The notes beneath the pieces were generated by a model that saw only the letters and a list, made by a program, of their open reading frames with translations, made no database searches and was not told the origin of the DNA. Of a DNA stretch of 64,000 nucleotides, positions 23,944-36,818 are shown in pieces; the stretch's first letter is position 1; each line of letters starts with the position of its first letter. This DNA comes from Hypericum androsaemum (Eukaryota > Streptophyta > Magnoliopsida > Malpighiales > Hypericaceae): assembly GCA_963995505.1 (NCBI GenBank), contig OZ023185.1, positions 17,495,691 to 17,559,690 on the forward strand. The letters are read 5' to 3'. The position numbers and the translations under genes are program-made.

Positions 23944-25110
23944 GAGATAATTACTGAGAGGACCTCAGGGTATAGTCGAATAGATTCTGAGGACTCTGTA
24001 ATTTTTTTTACTAATTACTGAGCCCTTGTAGTTTGATTATTATTATACATTCTGATCCCTGGCTAATGTCAGCATTTTTTTCCATCCTTTTTTGTCATAG
24101 AAATGACTTTTATGCCCTTACACACAAAATAAAAAAGACATCTTCTTCTTTAAAACATCCCGCCGAGAACACTGAAAAAGCGTCCCGCCAATGAGCCCAG
24201 CAACGAAGTCGGGGAGGAGCGCCACCAACTGGAGGAGGTGGGCCAGCGGCTGAAGGCACTAGAGAGGCAGCCCGATGACGGGTCCAGCAGCGGCAATCCA
24301 TTACCCCCTCTCCTACCGACGCCAACAACCGCACCGGCGATGCGACCGGCCACATCCTGGCCCCCGGTGCACACCGCGGCTGTTCACGGTACTCGACTCA
24401 CGCCCCCAGTAAGTCGCGAGTACCTTCCAGGCTTCTCCCTTCGCCACTACTCGACTGTAGCCACGGGAGATCCTCCATCGGCAACAGAACTTCTCCCGCC
24501 TGGGGAATTTCTTAATCGGGACGAGATCCCATCAACAACACTAATTCGAGGAAGATGAGGATTCCCAAACCCTAACCTCTCATATCCCACCGGCGAAATT
24601 ACAAGGAGAAGAAGCCGAAGAAAGTTGCCTCCTACTACCATTGAATTCCCTATTGATTGAATTGCTTGAATGTGGTTTTGCATGTTGAAGCCAATTAAGT
24701 TTGTTTGTTCTTGCTTGTGGAGATGAACAGATGCTTTTGGAACCCAGGAACATAGGTCAATGGTGGGTGATGGGTTTTAATTGGGAAAAGATGAAAAAGG
24801 GAACTAATTTTTGGGAAAGATGATGGGTTTTGGTGATTGGTTTTAAGATGGGGCACACGATGGATGAAACAAATTTGGGACCAAAATGATTTTTTTCTAT
24901 TGGGTGGTGGGTTGAAGATGAAGTTTTTTTTTGGTTTAAGGGTATATCTGTCATTTCCTAGACAAAAAATCCAAAAAAAGACTCATGACATCAGCGAGGG
25001 ACCCAAAAGTATAATAATAACCAAACTACAGGGGCTCAGCAATTAGTAGGAAAACTACAGGGTCCTCAGGATCTATTTCACGGTACCCTAGGGTTCTATG
25101 TAATTATCTC
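23944..25110. mobile_element. non-autonomous Mutator-like element (long TIR), 1167 bp
   Basis: Identical 9-bp duplications TAAATTTTT lie at 23935-23943 and 25111-25119. Inverted termini begin GAGATAATTAC and stay similar for about 175 bases, including a CTGATGTCATGAG-type motif. The 9-bp duplication with long TIRs is the Mutator signature. The interior (about 24150-24650) is much more GC-rich than the arms, which suggests captured host sequence, but I recognise no gene in it. No transposase is present. Confidence 0.85.
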
Positions 25111-25119
25111 TAAATTTTT

Positions 25120-26595
25120 TGAGACGCTAAAAAGAACAAGCTGGCGGCACCTAGAAAAGAGATCCGGCGATGATAAGTGTAATTAATTTTGCCCCTCCCT
25201 ATCCTTCGCAATTATTCAGATGAAATTAAATAGCTAGTGAAAGTAATTAATGTCCAGCTTCTGTCCGTTCGGCTCCAGGCCTACTCACTTATGCAACCTT
25301 CTAACAGCTAAAAAGGAACAAAGCTTCGATTATTTCAAAACACCTCAACAGTTATACACAATTTTTTTTTTGCCGGAGTAATACAAGTTTAATTTAGAAT
25401 TAACTAATACAAGGTAAATTGGAGGCATTGTCACATGGACAAAGGCCTCGCCACCTAAAATGCTGGAAAGCAGGTGATGGATCATGACCATGAGAGATGA
25501 TTGTTTTCCCAAAATAGATCACCGACAGAATTAATTCTGAAAATAATTCTCATCACCATTAAAGATATTTCAATCAACCGATTAGAGTTGGTCCAAATAA
25601 TAAAGTACATGATTTTTTTAAAGAGATTGTGTTAACATGTACAAATAAAAAATATATAGAGAACCGTCTCCTTAAATATGGTCCGAAAATAGTCGACACT
25701 CTAAATGTGAACTACATCCACAAAGAGTGTGATGCATGCCCAGATAATAAATTCAAGCGATATCCACAACTATTGGTGGGTCAAACCAGAAAGGACCACA
25801 TTCAACCTTCTAGCTGCTTGGAAACTCCACACTTTCTTAGCAGCAGAACTGGAATTCGGCACCAAAAGAAATGAACTATCAACAAAGACACCCCGGAAAT
25901 TGAAATCCTGAAAGTATCAGAGGACCTGTGGAATTCAATTCAAGTACTCAACAAAAGTATCATGATGCAGCGTCCAAATGTCAACTTCAAGCATAATTGA
26001 AATGTCGACCTTAGGACTTAAGCTCGAATAGCGAAAACGAGCATCATTTACATAACGATATCCACGTCGATGAACACGTGAAAGATAAGAGTAGACTAGT
26101 AATAAGAAAAAAGAAATCTACCAGAAGAATTCCATCTGCAGTGATATCAAGGTTAAGATTATCAGCAGTACTGACTAGGCATCATGATATGCAATGATAT
26201 GAAAACCACATGATATCGTCTCATAGAATCAATCATAATCAATTAGTACTGCGCATAGAGAGCAAGAGATACATATTTCAGACCATTCTTTACTCATGTA
26301 GACTAGTAGAACATAATAAGCTTGGAAAATTCATCATCTTGTTAAATAGTTACTGAAGGTTACCAAATTGCGTAATTTCTAGCAAACTCTACCTGAAGAC
26401 CATATGACTAAAAGTTAAGCAACAATTACAGCATCCTATGTGAGTAAGGGAAAAAAATCGTTGATCCATATTAAACTCTGTGCAGTGTATCACAAACTCT
26501 AAACAAAAACAAAGCTGGCCTATAATGTGCAACTCTCAACAAAATTCAATGCCACTCCACTTGTAGAGACGTTGCTCATAGCGGCATCAATTTCA
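25120..26595. other. intergenic, no gene recognised
   Basis: AT-rich sequence with only short frames and no domain or splice pattern I can support. The part near 26595 should contain the DPM3 3' UTR. Confidence 0.4.
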
Positions 26596-27753
26596 TCAAT
26601 CGGGGCCAACATCAACCCCTCTTTGCTTCAGGTAGCCCTTTGCCTCAGCAATGTCCTGCCAAAAAAAAAACGCAAATCGTATATCTATTCAACTTGAGAA
26701 CACTTTAAAGTTGAAACAGAAACAAAAAAGGTGAAACCTAAATTGACCAAACTACAAAGGAACAATGCCACCTCAACCAACTAGTTGTACACTTTAGGAT
26801 GCAAAAGAATCAGTTTACATTGCAAAGTGGAAAGGGTATTCCTAAACTGTGTTAGATAAATGTGTAGTTCAGTTTGTTTGCATCACATGGATGCACAGAC
26901 GACCATAATGTGATCAGGAATGATTGGCCCTACAAACAAAAAGGCGAACATAAATCCATAGATATGTCACAAGATTTTAAGGAGGTTTTACATTGAGTGG
27001 AATCAAACACGAGTAAATCCTCTCATGAACCTATTACTAACACATACATCAAAGGCAAGTCGACGAATTGAGCAACTAATATAGCCAGAAAATGGGTTGG
27101 AGAAGTATGCTAGATGGTAGACTGGAGAAGACAGAAATCTAATTTGCAGAGAAAAGTATACGAATGAACAAGTATTTCAATACTTCAAGGGCTTCGACAT
27201 GGCTAACAACATCTTTCAGTACTTCAAAGATCCAATAACACCCTAATGCCAGGCATCTAAACCCTTGCAAATATGTAATCTGAAGCAACACCTAACAACT
27301 GCCTCTGCCTCATAGGTACACAATCCACATCGAGACCCAATTTGACAGAGCACAAAACTGACTCTTCATTAACCGAAGAAGAAGAAACGGAGAATTCGAC
27401 AGAAACATAAGCTGAAAGAACAAATGATATACCTGCTGCAACAGAATGGCTTCCTGCGGGCACGTAGGAAATTGCATCAAACCAACTCCAACCATGAGTA
27501 GACCATAGCACCCCAAGGACACAACAAAATAAATCGGCAGCTGAAGAAAAACAAAACAAAAACTTCATCACAAGCCTTAAGAAATCACGAAGCATCCGGC
27601 AAACGAACAGAACGCTTTCTTTTCGAAGATCCGCCCAAACAGAGAACTCACCAACCAAGTATGGCTGCGTGGGACAACAGCAGCCTGCAATAGAGCAATC
27701 CAAACGGCAGAGACAGCCACCACTAGGCTCAATATCTTCACCACATGCTTCAT
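26596..27753 (-). CDS. DPM3: dolichol-phosphate mannosyltransferase subunit 3 (89 aa)
   Basis: Three exons in phase: 27652-27753, 27433-27540 and 26596-26655. DPM3 is the small ER membrane subunit that tethers and stabilises the catalytic DPM1, which makes dolichol-phosphate-mannose for N-glycosylation, GPI anchors and O-mannosylation. The protein begins MKHVVKILSLVVAVSAVWIA, followed by VPRSHTWL and LPIYFVVSLGCYGLLMVGVG, which form two transmembrane segments. The cytosolic tail FPTCPQEAILLQQDIAEAKG ends with a short coiled-coil-like stretch. Length equals that of known plant DPM3. An in-frame ATG 13 codons upstream exists, but the family starts at MKH. A 5' UTR intron with donor GTAAGT near 27797 is likely. 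Confidence 0.93.
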
Positions 27754-28188
27754 CGGTACTACTTCTACACCCAACCTATCAACAAAATCCACTTACCTTC
27801 AAGACGACGACGACGACAACAACAACAACAACAACAAAAATCCCATCTTGAAAATTTTAATTAATTGATAAGGAATTGGGTTCTGGTTACTTACTGATCT
27901 GGCGTCTACCCTCGAGAATTTCTTTAGCTAATGAGGGGATAGGGCGGAGCGATCTCGTGTTTTTATTAGGGAACAAAACCAAGTCCAATAAAATCTCCGC
28001 CGTTCATTCATCTCACCTTTGATGACGTGTCTCCCATCTAACGGATATCTCCCGGCCCCTATAAACTACTTGGATACGAATAAAAAAGATCAGAACTTCG
28101 AACCCCCAATTAAATTTCCCAAACCCCAACCAGACCAGAGGGACGAACCCTAGAAAGATTTTTTTTAATAAAATAAAAATAAATAAAG
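27754..28188. promoter_or_regulatory. shared divergent promoter region of DPM3 and FHA2-like gene
   Basis: Only 435 bases separate the two divergent start codons. This includes both 5' UTRs, a GAC/AAC trinucleotide run at about 27806-27838 and a purine-rich AAATAAAAATAAATAAAG leader before the FHA start. Both genes must be driven from this interval or from within each other. Confidence 0.55.
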
Positions 28189-31100
28189 ATGGGAGCTTCG
28201 GGAGGGGACGTGGAGGCGGGATTCGCGAAGCTGCAAGGGGAGGATTTCGAGTACTACATGCAGACGTACTCGATAATACTGGGTCGGAACTCGAAGAAGT
28301 CAAACGTGGACGTTGACCTCGCGAGCCTGGGCGGCGGGATGAACATCTCCCGCCACCACGCGCGCATCTTCTACGACTTCTCCCGGCGCCGTTTCGCCCT
28401 CGAGGTCCTCGGGAAGAACGGGTGCTTCGTCGAGGGGGTCCTTCACCTCCCCGGGAGCTCCCCCGTGAAGCTGGACTCCCAGGACCTGCTCCAGATCGGG
28501 GACAAGGAGTTCTACTTCCTACTCCCTGTCCGCAGCATCCTCGGTGGGCCCCGCCACCACGTCCCCGTTGCCACCAATTACGGGTACTCCAACAAGGGGT
28601 TGCCGCACAGGGGGGCGGGGTTTTATGATGAGGATGAGGGCGATGACACCGCCCGCGGGCCTAAGAAGGTCAGGAGGGACAGAGCTGGCTTCTCTGGTGG
28701 CGCATTAGGTTCGTAGTTGCTCCAAGTTTTCAACATTCTTTCGCAGTGTTGATCTTGTTGATATGTATCGGCACTTTTAAATTCTTGGTAATTCTGATTT
28801 GATCTCGTCTTGGTTATTAGATTTAGCGTCTTAAGGTCTTTGAATCGAGGTCCTGGTTGATATTGTCTTGAACCTGCAACTGGTTGGAGCGGATACTTTC
28901 TGGATTCATGACATTGTTATCGTCGTGCATTGATAAAAAAGTTCTTAAATTTTCGCTTTATTCGGTTTTGTGGATGATGTTGCTGGCTGATTTAGCACTC
29001 ACACTGCCTTAATTTCTTTCTTCTAGATGAGAAGTGAAGCTGGACGCTGTGGTAATAGTTGTTGCTTATTAGGTGAATAATGTGAGCGTTACTTTGCATA
29101 TTTGGTTTTTGTGTTCTGACTTCCAGTTATGCTCCTTGTGTCCGTACTTTTGTTCATGAACCGATGGCAAGAGTTTATGGTGCAAGGATTAGGCTGGGGG
29201 AGAACATGATGTGGCTAGAATTTTGAGGCCGTTATGGTCTCGATACATGTAAAATATAGATTGGCTTGTATCTATGATTCTGTATATTTTTCTCATTTGA
29301 TAAATGACAGTTTTATTATGTGATGGACCTGTTTATATCAGCTAGAATAGTTATATATTTTTTTGAAATTGAACAATGCTAGCACGCTATAACCAAAAAG
29401 AGTATGTTCTATCTATCCAAAATGTCATTGAGAGATTTCCCCGCGACCTTGACAGGCCTTCTTTCTATTTCCGTCCATATCAACAAAAATACAACTAGAG
29501 GGATAAAGTTTATATGTTTTGCTCCAAGTTCATCAAAAGATACTCTGCTCAATCAATTCTCCCCTATCTGCATCCAGTATTACCTCCTTGATCGGGAAAA
29601 TTGTATAAGTTCCATATCTGAATTCTTATTTGGGGCTCGCTTATTCATAAGACTCTTTTTTGAACTGGTCTCTTAATTTTCTTCTATCCAAATTCATGGC
29701 GGTAAAACTCTGAAGTGTGCTTGCAAGGAGCAGTATTTGGTCTTCCATAAAGTTACTGGCTTACGGCATGTTTGAATGGTGGCACAATATAGTTGTTGTT
29801 TAGAAGAGATTCATAGTTACAAAGAGCTGTTTCAGTGTTTTTTTTTGATACAGATGTGAAACTTGTGTTAGTTTTCATCTATGTTGTCAAGCGTTTTGGG
29901 CACCTACCGCTATGATATGTGGCTGTTAAACGCTATAGACAATAGCGGCTATAGCGGCCCAAATAGCGGCCGCTATACCGCTTTTTGGCCGCTATTTTAG
30001 ATTTTGGCAAGAATTCCTTAAATACCCCTAATTTTTTAACAGTTTACTTATTTATTGAGGGCATATAGGTAGTTTTCGGTATTGGGTAAGTGATTTTTTT
30101 AGTTAATGTGTAAGTTTTGGGTATTGGGCAAGTGATTTTTTCCCTTTTTTTCAGTTGCCGAGTAAGTTAATAAGTTTTGGGTATTGGGTAAGTATTTTTT
30201 TTAGTTGCTGTGTAAGTTTTGGGTATTGGGTAAGTGATTTTTTCCCTTTTTTTCAGTTGCCGAGTAAGTTAATAAGTTTTGGGTATTGGGTAAGTGATTT
30301 TTCTCTTTTTTGGCTTACTTTTAGTTGCTGTGTTTGTAATTTGTTGGCTGTTCTGCGTTTTTTTGTTGCCCAGTAAGTTAATATGTCTATTTTTGAGTAT
30401 TTATGTTTACTTTGTACACTGATTTTTAGTCTTTGCAATAGTGGTCATCCCGCTACCGCTATACCGCTATAGCATTTTAGGGGAGTCGCCGCTACGCGGC
30501 GCTATCTGCTATTGACAACATAGGTTTTCATCCTTGGGCACTGTGAAATTCAAGGGGAAACTTGATAAAACTGTTGTTTGGTCAGCAATATTGTTTGAAT
30601 CAGTGTCGGGGAGTTGATCAAGGCATGATCGAGTGTGATCATGTAGCCAACCTCCGTTAAGCCTTTGTCGTTGCTATTGTTCTGTACATGGTGACACTAC
30701 TTTCCTCCTCACATCACAAGCGTCCACACTTTCCATTGTTAAGTGCTTTCTTCAGTATGCTTATTTGCTACTTATATTTTGGATGCCAATCTTGCTTTCA
30801 CTGAAACTAGGAAGCGGTACTTATTATTGAAGGACTACTAGGGGAAGTAGGTTAATATAGAACCCATGCACTGCTCAGAGAACCAGAGCTGCAGTGTATA
30901 TGGACTTCTTATCTTATAAATTCTCTGAATATATCATCATATCCTCCATTTATTTTTTCCACTGCATGAGTAGTTTGTTCTCTTGCATCACTTGTTATAA
31001 TGCATGCTATGGTGCATTTGGAAGTAATTTTTAACATCGAATAGGGTGGAATGTACTACTAACATTAGAACCCCTGGAGGTGAAGTTATTATCCATGAAT

Positions 31101-32072
31101 CTGCCGTCATTTACTTTCAGTTTCCCATCTTCTACAAAACCTTTTACTAAATGGATATGTCCGAGACTTGCTCTCCGTGACATACTATACTGGTTGACAA
31201 TAGTTAAATCTGCAGTTCCTGCAGAAAAGAAAGCCGAAGGACGAGGCAGGGCTGATCGTGAATCTGATAACCAACAACTTGTGCAGTTAGAAGAAAAAGA
31301 TGTGGTGTCATCAGTGGCTACCGTGCTATCTGATTCCTGTGGGCCTGGTGAATGGATTGCGATGGAAAGACTGCATGCTAAGGTTTGTTCGCATTGTCGG
31401 TTTTATGGATGATGTCGCTTTGGCATACCTTCCACTTTCTATTACAAAAGTCCAATGCTTGTAAAATCTGATAATCTTTCATGGGTAGAATATAAATTAC
31501 TCAAATTAGTGATTTTTTAACAACTATTCATTGAATAAAGTGTCTTTGCAAGTCTCCCCAGCTAATCTGATGGTAGGAGGGTGGCTGCATTTGTATGTAG
31601 AATCTTAGATTCCTGCAAAGAGGCTGTTCATCACTTCGAACACGACAGGCCACCAAAGAAAGAATAAATTTACTCTTGCATTTACACTCGCGCTCTAAGA
31701 AACTATGCTTTTCTTTTTCTATCACATGATTCCTAATTAGAAAAAGTTGGATGGTTTGTTGACATCTATGCATCAACTAAATGTATTCCCATCCTGAATT
31801 CTGTTCAAAACATCAGATGTATCTTCATTTTATTCTGACATGTTTCATTTGCCTTTTTCCAGTTGGTGGAGCTGTATAGCAATGTCTGGCATCATAGTCG
31901 GGTACGAAAATATCTCACATCGGAAGACTGGCAAGGAGCTGAAGCCATAGGGAAGCCGTGGTACGGGTTGCTTATGTTGCTAAGAAAATACCCCGAGCAC
32001 TTCGTCATCAATACAAGGTCAAAGGGAAGGGTAACCCTGGAGTTTGTTTCCCTTGTCTCATTGCTTTCATGA
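28189..32072 (+). CDS. FHA2: FHA domain-containing protein, FHA2-like (298 aa)
   Basis: Three exons in phase: 28189-28708, 31216-31382 and 31863-32072. The first exon is very GC-rich and encodes a forkhead-associated phosphopeptide-binding domain near residues 18-115, with YSIILGRNS, ISRHHARIFYDF and LGKNGCFVEG holding the conserved Gly-Arg, Ser-His and Asn-Gly positions. A disordered, basic linker follows (GPKKVRRDR). The C-terminal region, VSSVATVLSDSCGPGEWIAM and NVWHHSRVRKYL to YPEHFVINTRSKGRVTLEF, is the conserved winged-helix-like tail shared with FHL1-type and plant FHA2 proteins, which act in the nucleus in transcription. Intron 1 (2.5 kb) hosts a hAT-type transposon. The reading frame is intact. 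Best named from Arabidopsis FHA2, recalled from memory. Confidence 0.9.
29879..30523. mobile_element. non-autonomous hAT-type element in FHA2 intron 1, 645 bp
   Basis: Perfect 12-base inverted ends, CTATGTTGTCAA and TTGACAACATAG, are flanked by the 8-bp duplication GTTTTCAT at 29871-29878 and 30524-30531. An 8-bp duplication with short TIRs is the hAT signature. Subterminal regions carry many AGCGGC and CCGCTATA motifs in both orientations, typical transposase-binding subrepeats. No transposase frame is present. Confidence 0.9.
30070..30345 (+). repeat. tandem repeat inside the hAT-type element
   Basis: The sentence-like unit GTTTTGGGTATTGGGTAAGT, followed by a T-rich stretch and CAGTTGCCGAGTAAGTTAAT, recurs four to five times with some copies shortened. 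Confidence 0.75.
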
Positions 32073-32629
32073 CAGTCAGGGAAGTTAGTTTGAACTTACT
32101 GGGCGATGATCTGGATGATTTCCGTTGGAGATAGGACATCGACTGGATTTTGTCCCTGCCGGATCAACAAGTGTAAATGCTGAAAAAGAGTGTAGCTTGA
32201 ATCATTCTGTTGTAATTACTTGTTTCAGATCCTTGGTCCATTTCTGAGGTAGTTTTTCGAGTAAAATCGACTCCAGAAACTAGTATAACTTTGATTATAC
32301 CGAAGAGGCGAAAGATTCGTCTTCTTGATGTCCAAGTTCCATGAGTTTTTAATCAGCCTCCAACTAGTACTTCTGGAGGGGAAAGGCGAAAAGATGAACT
32401 AATCGGAACTATTGTTCGACGTCGTGTGTATTAAACATGTCTAAGAATGATGGTATGGCACATCTAATATTGCGCGACCTATATCTCTACTTATTAGGTT
32501 GAAGGAAAAAGCAGAGATCTGTTTACTGGAGATTGCAGCATTTCTCTTCAGCTGCCTCAGTAGGCTGCTTTTCCATCCAACCAACCCGAAGGCGATAAGC
32601 GACGAATGGGCTAATTCAGCCAGCCTGGT
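32073..32629. other. spacer between convergent FHA2-like and AP2 genes
   Basis: Contains the two 3' UTRs. No other coding sequence was recognised. Confidence 0.45.
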
Positions 32630-34593
32630 TCATGAGGCTGATGAATCTTGTTCCATCTCTTCTGAAGTGGACAAACTGTTGGTTTCTTGATTGTCATTCC
32701 CGTTCTCGCTTTGCGGGTTGGAGTCGGATTTCTTCTTCGTTGGTGATCCGGTCCGTCTCTTGCTTTCTGAAACGGAAACAGAGCTTTTAGAAAACAGAGG
32801 ATTGCAGGTTAATCTGGAAATAGAGGAAAATGGAAGGGATCAGGAAGAACAGCCTTACTTTTGTTATTAATTGCACTACGAGTAATAGCCAAAAAGTCCT
32901 CCCACTTGAACTTCCTGAGTTCCCGTTTTTCCTCCTCGGAAATTTCGAAGTTGGGTTCCCTCCCACACATGAAAGCAGCCCTGCATATGTTCCGACATTC
33001 GAATACAAGCAAAGAAGTCAACGTACGATGAAAAGAGAAACTCGAGCATCTCCGGGGCCACGATGCTTTCTAAGGAACTTCTGTGAATGGTTTGACAACA
33101 TTTCTCGGAGTCGTGGCATGCCTATCAAGAAATTACGAATATTTTACAGACAATTTGTAGGCTCTATGTGCGTGTAATCTGAACCACATGAACATAAAAC
33201 TTCTTATTGAATGATCTCAAGAGTCTACTACCTGTCATATAACCGGGCAGCCTCTACTTGTGAACCAACAGTTCCCAAATGGATTTGCTTCTTATCAACT
33301 TTGATTGCCGCTTGCCATTTCATGTTCTTAAAATAGACACCTCTCATCAAACATGGTTCTTGGTTGTGAACATGCTTTCTTCTGTGTCTCTTTCTTCGTT
33401 TAACTGGCGGCTCTGCCAAACAGAAAAAAAGTCTTGAAACAGTTAGCAAATTGGTAGCACACGGCAATATTCTATCGTTCCACAGCTATATCGGTCCAGT
33501 TCAATACAATTCACAAATAAAAGCAGCAAGTCGGAAGGTCTTCTTTCCTTCTCAAGTGAGAAGAAAAGGGAACATCAACTTTCCCGAATTAACCCGCATG
33601 GTCAGTAAATCATGCATACGTAGTAAGGTATTACTAGCGACTAAGGCATACAAGGAAACGATTCTCTTGATTCACAAACCTGGATATGGTTCAGGATGCT
33701 CCTCCTTTGATAAGCCAGAAGCGGATACGATTGGTGAACCAGATCCTGCCTTGGCAACAGGCTTCTGTGAAAGGAATGCAAAGATATTTTTGTTGCATCA
33801 TTAGTTGGGCCGAGTAGAATGTGCACCTAGAAATATGGTATTCCGTCCCATCCCAAAATTTCAACTTAAACTACATATTTTGCATAGAAGAGATATAATT
33901 TGTGTCTCATCGCAATGTTTCAGTGTATACAGAAAGATTATAATTTGGAACCATCATTTTCTTGATGAAGACAAGTTACCCAAAGGGACAACTATATCCT
34001 AATCTAGTAAGATAGATCATCTTGAAAAACTTTCACATATGATGATGAAACTGCTATATGTGATCTTTTGTAGGTCAATTTTAAAAGCTGCGATGGCAAA
34101 TAATTATTGTAAAACCACAAATTCAAAAGACATTATTAGATTCGTGTTACTTGTTATGATAAAGGTATACCTCCTCAGACTGGTTGATATCATTTGATGG
34201 AAATGGATGCACAGCAACAGATCTGACATTCTGGGCAGGACTTGCTGGAGAAGTTCCAGGCTCCACTGAGCGAGGGAGTGGTGCGAGGAAAGAGCTTCTC
34301 CCTGTTCAATACCCCGTCGAGAAATAGTATTGGTAAACTTAACAAAACTAATTGATCGTACAAAAGAAAGAAGCATTTGCTTCAACTGATTCCTAAACTC
34401 CAACATGATATCATTCACAAAGAAGAATGCAGGTTAAGGTATTTTTTGAACTAATGATGAGGGTGTGGACATACGTCCTCCCCGCAGCGAGATGAACGAG
34501 ATTTGACCACTAACCATAAATAGCATTCCAGAAGAAGAAGAAAAATGTACCTGCACAAAGTCCCAAGAGTTTCCGCCTACGCAGGCTGACCAT
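32630..34593 (-). CDS. AP2/ERF-like transcription factor, At4g13040 type (232 aa)
   Basis: Six exons join in phase: 34551-34593, 34171-34301, 33680-33764, 33232-33412, 32859-32980 and 32630-32766. The start MVSLRRRKLLGLCAG is distinctive of this single-domain AP2 subgroup. The middle carries a basic nuclear-localisation stretch (KRRKRHRRKH) followed by one AP2 DNA-binding domain, RGVYFKNMKWQAAIKV to IHLGTVGSQVEAARLYDRAA. After it comes a FEISEEEKRELRKFKWEDFL helix and a Ser/Asn/Glu-rich acidic tail ending DSSAS. The family is annotated as ethylene-responsive-factor-like (APD1), linked in Arabidopsis to salicylic-acid-related defence. That role is from family knowledge only. Length agrees with the Arabidopsis protein. 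Confidence 0.9.
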
Positions 34594-36399
34594 CGCTTTT
34601 ATACTTTTGTGTCGACGTAAATTGTCTTAGAGGATAACCTTTTGCATTTCCCTATGATAACACAGATATAGAACAAAGATGAGCAAATACTAATCTTCAG
34701 GGTAAACATCTATGCACGCATTCTGAAGAAAACACCACAAACTATCCGAAGCCAGAGTTTTTTACTAGTACTTAGTACTGCAACATATAAATAGGCGTAA
34801 ACGAGCAAGAACTGGAGTTTTTCAGGTTTCTAAGGGTGACAAACTATCAAGGGCATTATACTATTTCAACTTCTGTAAAAAGAGCAACCTAAACAAATAT
34901 AACTAGCACAAGTAGAGAACGTTAGTTAATGGAAAATAAAGTAGGCACATTGCATTCATATACCCTAAGAAACCCAATTTCGAGCCGAAATGTTAACCTC
35001 GAACAGAGCAAATCATGTACCGATTGAGGAATATCAGTAAAGGGAAAGATAAACCTTGAACTGATAAAACAATCTCCTGCCAACTTATGTACCGATTTGG
35101 GAAAAAAACAGAATCTCATATATCAAATGGCAGCTCCAGTGACTACTTTAGTAGCTTCATATAACTAATACTCACATCAGAGCAAAAAGACCTCATCAGT
35201 GACCACTTCCCTTCCAACTTCATCTAAAATCAAAGTGTTACAAGAACAAAGACATGTCAAGTTCAATTGCGTTGACTTAGAAACCAGGTCAATGCGGTTA
35301 CATAAACTTCCTAATCCGCTCCCACATTCAGGAAAACGGATCGAGGCCGAGCCGTCCCTCTCGGACTTCAGTGATTCTAAACAAGGGAGGAAGGTGGCAT
35401 GAAAGAGGATTAAAAGAAAGAGCAGAAAATAAACGCATCCACCCAAAAAATGAAACACAAAAAGAAACCCAACCCAGGCCACTCCAATTGTAATAAGCAA
35501 GACAGGAATTTGGGAGCAAGTAGACAAGTAAAAGAGGGTTAGAGACTTAGAACAGAGGAATTGTCAACTATTCACTGTCTTTGGAAAGTAAAGTCAACCC
35601 CCCACCAACCCACCACCTTTCCAATAAAATCGAAGGCCAACCCAAGAAGCCCAGAAGAGGAAACATCATAAAAGGACGACCCTTTTGTCCTTAAGACCCA
35701 ACAAGGAAGAATGCCCATAAACACCCACTAACCAACCCAAACTCCAAACCAAAGCCACGAACTTGGTAATAAGGCTCAAACAAGGAGACACCAAATAAAG
35801 ATAAAGCCAAAAGCGTGGCTACCTTAAGCAACTCGAAGGAGGACAAGGTGGTGGGGTGGCTGCGGGGGGAGAGAGAGCTAGCGTCGAAACCGAGGAGGGA
35901 GAAGAATCGAAAAGAGAGGAACTTTGGGTGAGAATCTGTGAGGAGAGAGAGAGAGAGAGAGAGCTAGAGGTTGGGATATTTTAGTGAGGAAAGAGGAAGG
36001 TGGTGGAGATAAGGGGTAAGCTCATGCATCTACCAACTTTTTGTTTGGTGTTTTTAATGAGGCGGGGAGATGAGAGAGGAGGAGGAAGGTGGTGGCCGCC
36101 GGAGAGAGAGAGAGAGGGAGAGAGAGAGAGAGAGGGAGAGAGAGAGAGAGAGATTGTGTGTTTTGTTTGGGGTTGGGTGGTGGGTTATTGTTTTCTGGGG
36201 TTCAATAATAATAAGAGGGACAAGGGGACGTATTTGTTGAATTGTTTCGGCTCGCTCTCGTGTTAATACTTCTCCTTCGCTTTTACTTTTCGGGGAAAAA
36301 AATGTTTTGTTTCCCGTTTAGATAGTTGTAGGGTTGATTGACTATAATGCCCTTTTGGAGCTTCGGTATTGTCATTCATTTGGGTTCTTCTTTTGGGGA
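34594..36399. promoter_or_regulatory. upstream region and probable 5' UTR exons of the AP2 gene, GA repeats
   Basis: The interval has no supported coding sequence. Transcript-like composition extends to about 35980, consistent with one or more 5' UTR introns. GA-dinucleotide microsatellites lie at about 35942-35963 and 36101-36153. Such GA tracts are common near plant transcription starts. Frames overlapping the GA tracts are low-complexity artefacts. Confidence 0.4.
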
Positions 36400-36409
36400 A
36401 AAAAATATT

Positions 36410-36808
36410 AGCGAGAATTACTCGTAGATCTCTGAGGTATGGTTAAATAGACGATTGTATTCCTGTATTTTCAAAATAGATGCAGCCATCCTTGCAGTTT
36501 GTTTTTATTATACTCTCGGGTCCCTCGCTGACTTCATCGATTGATTTAATAGATAAAATAATAAGAAATTAACCGATGACGTCAGCGAGGTTCCTCGCCC
36601 GTCTCCGTCAATCCAATCGTCTTCTGCGGCTTACCTAGCCCTCCTCCGACCAATCCAATCGTCTTCTGCGATCATTTAATCGATGACATTAGCGAGAGAC
36701 CCGAGAATATAATAAAACCAAACTACATGGATGGTTGCATCTATTTTGAAAATACAGGGACCCTATCGTCTATTAACCATATCTCAAGGGCCTAAGAATA
36801 ATTTCTCC
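36410..36808. mobile_element. short Mutator-like element (long TIR), about 400 bp
   Basis: Inverted arms read GAGAATTACTCGTAGATCTC at the left and a matching GGAGAAATTATTCTTAGGCC when the right end is inverted. They continue through ATAGACGAT and GCATCTATTTTGAAAATACA to a GACCCGAGAATATAATAA motif near the centre. Flanks read AAAAAATATT and AAACAATATT (9 of 10 match), which would be the target duplication. It is almost entirely inverted repeat, with no coding content, and shares the ATAATAAAACCAAACTACA and TCAGCGAG motifs with the element at 23944. Confidence 0.7.
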
Positions 36809-36818
36809 AAACAATATT

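Noticed and set aside
36000..36266. Arg/Glu repeat protein
   Set aside because: Translation of a GAGA microsatellite.
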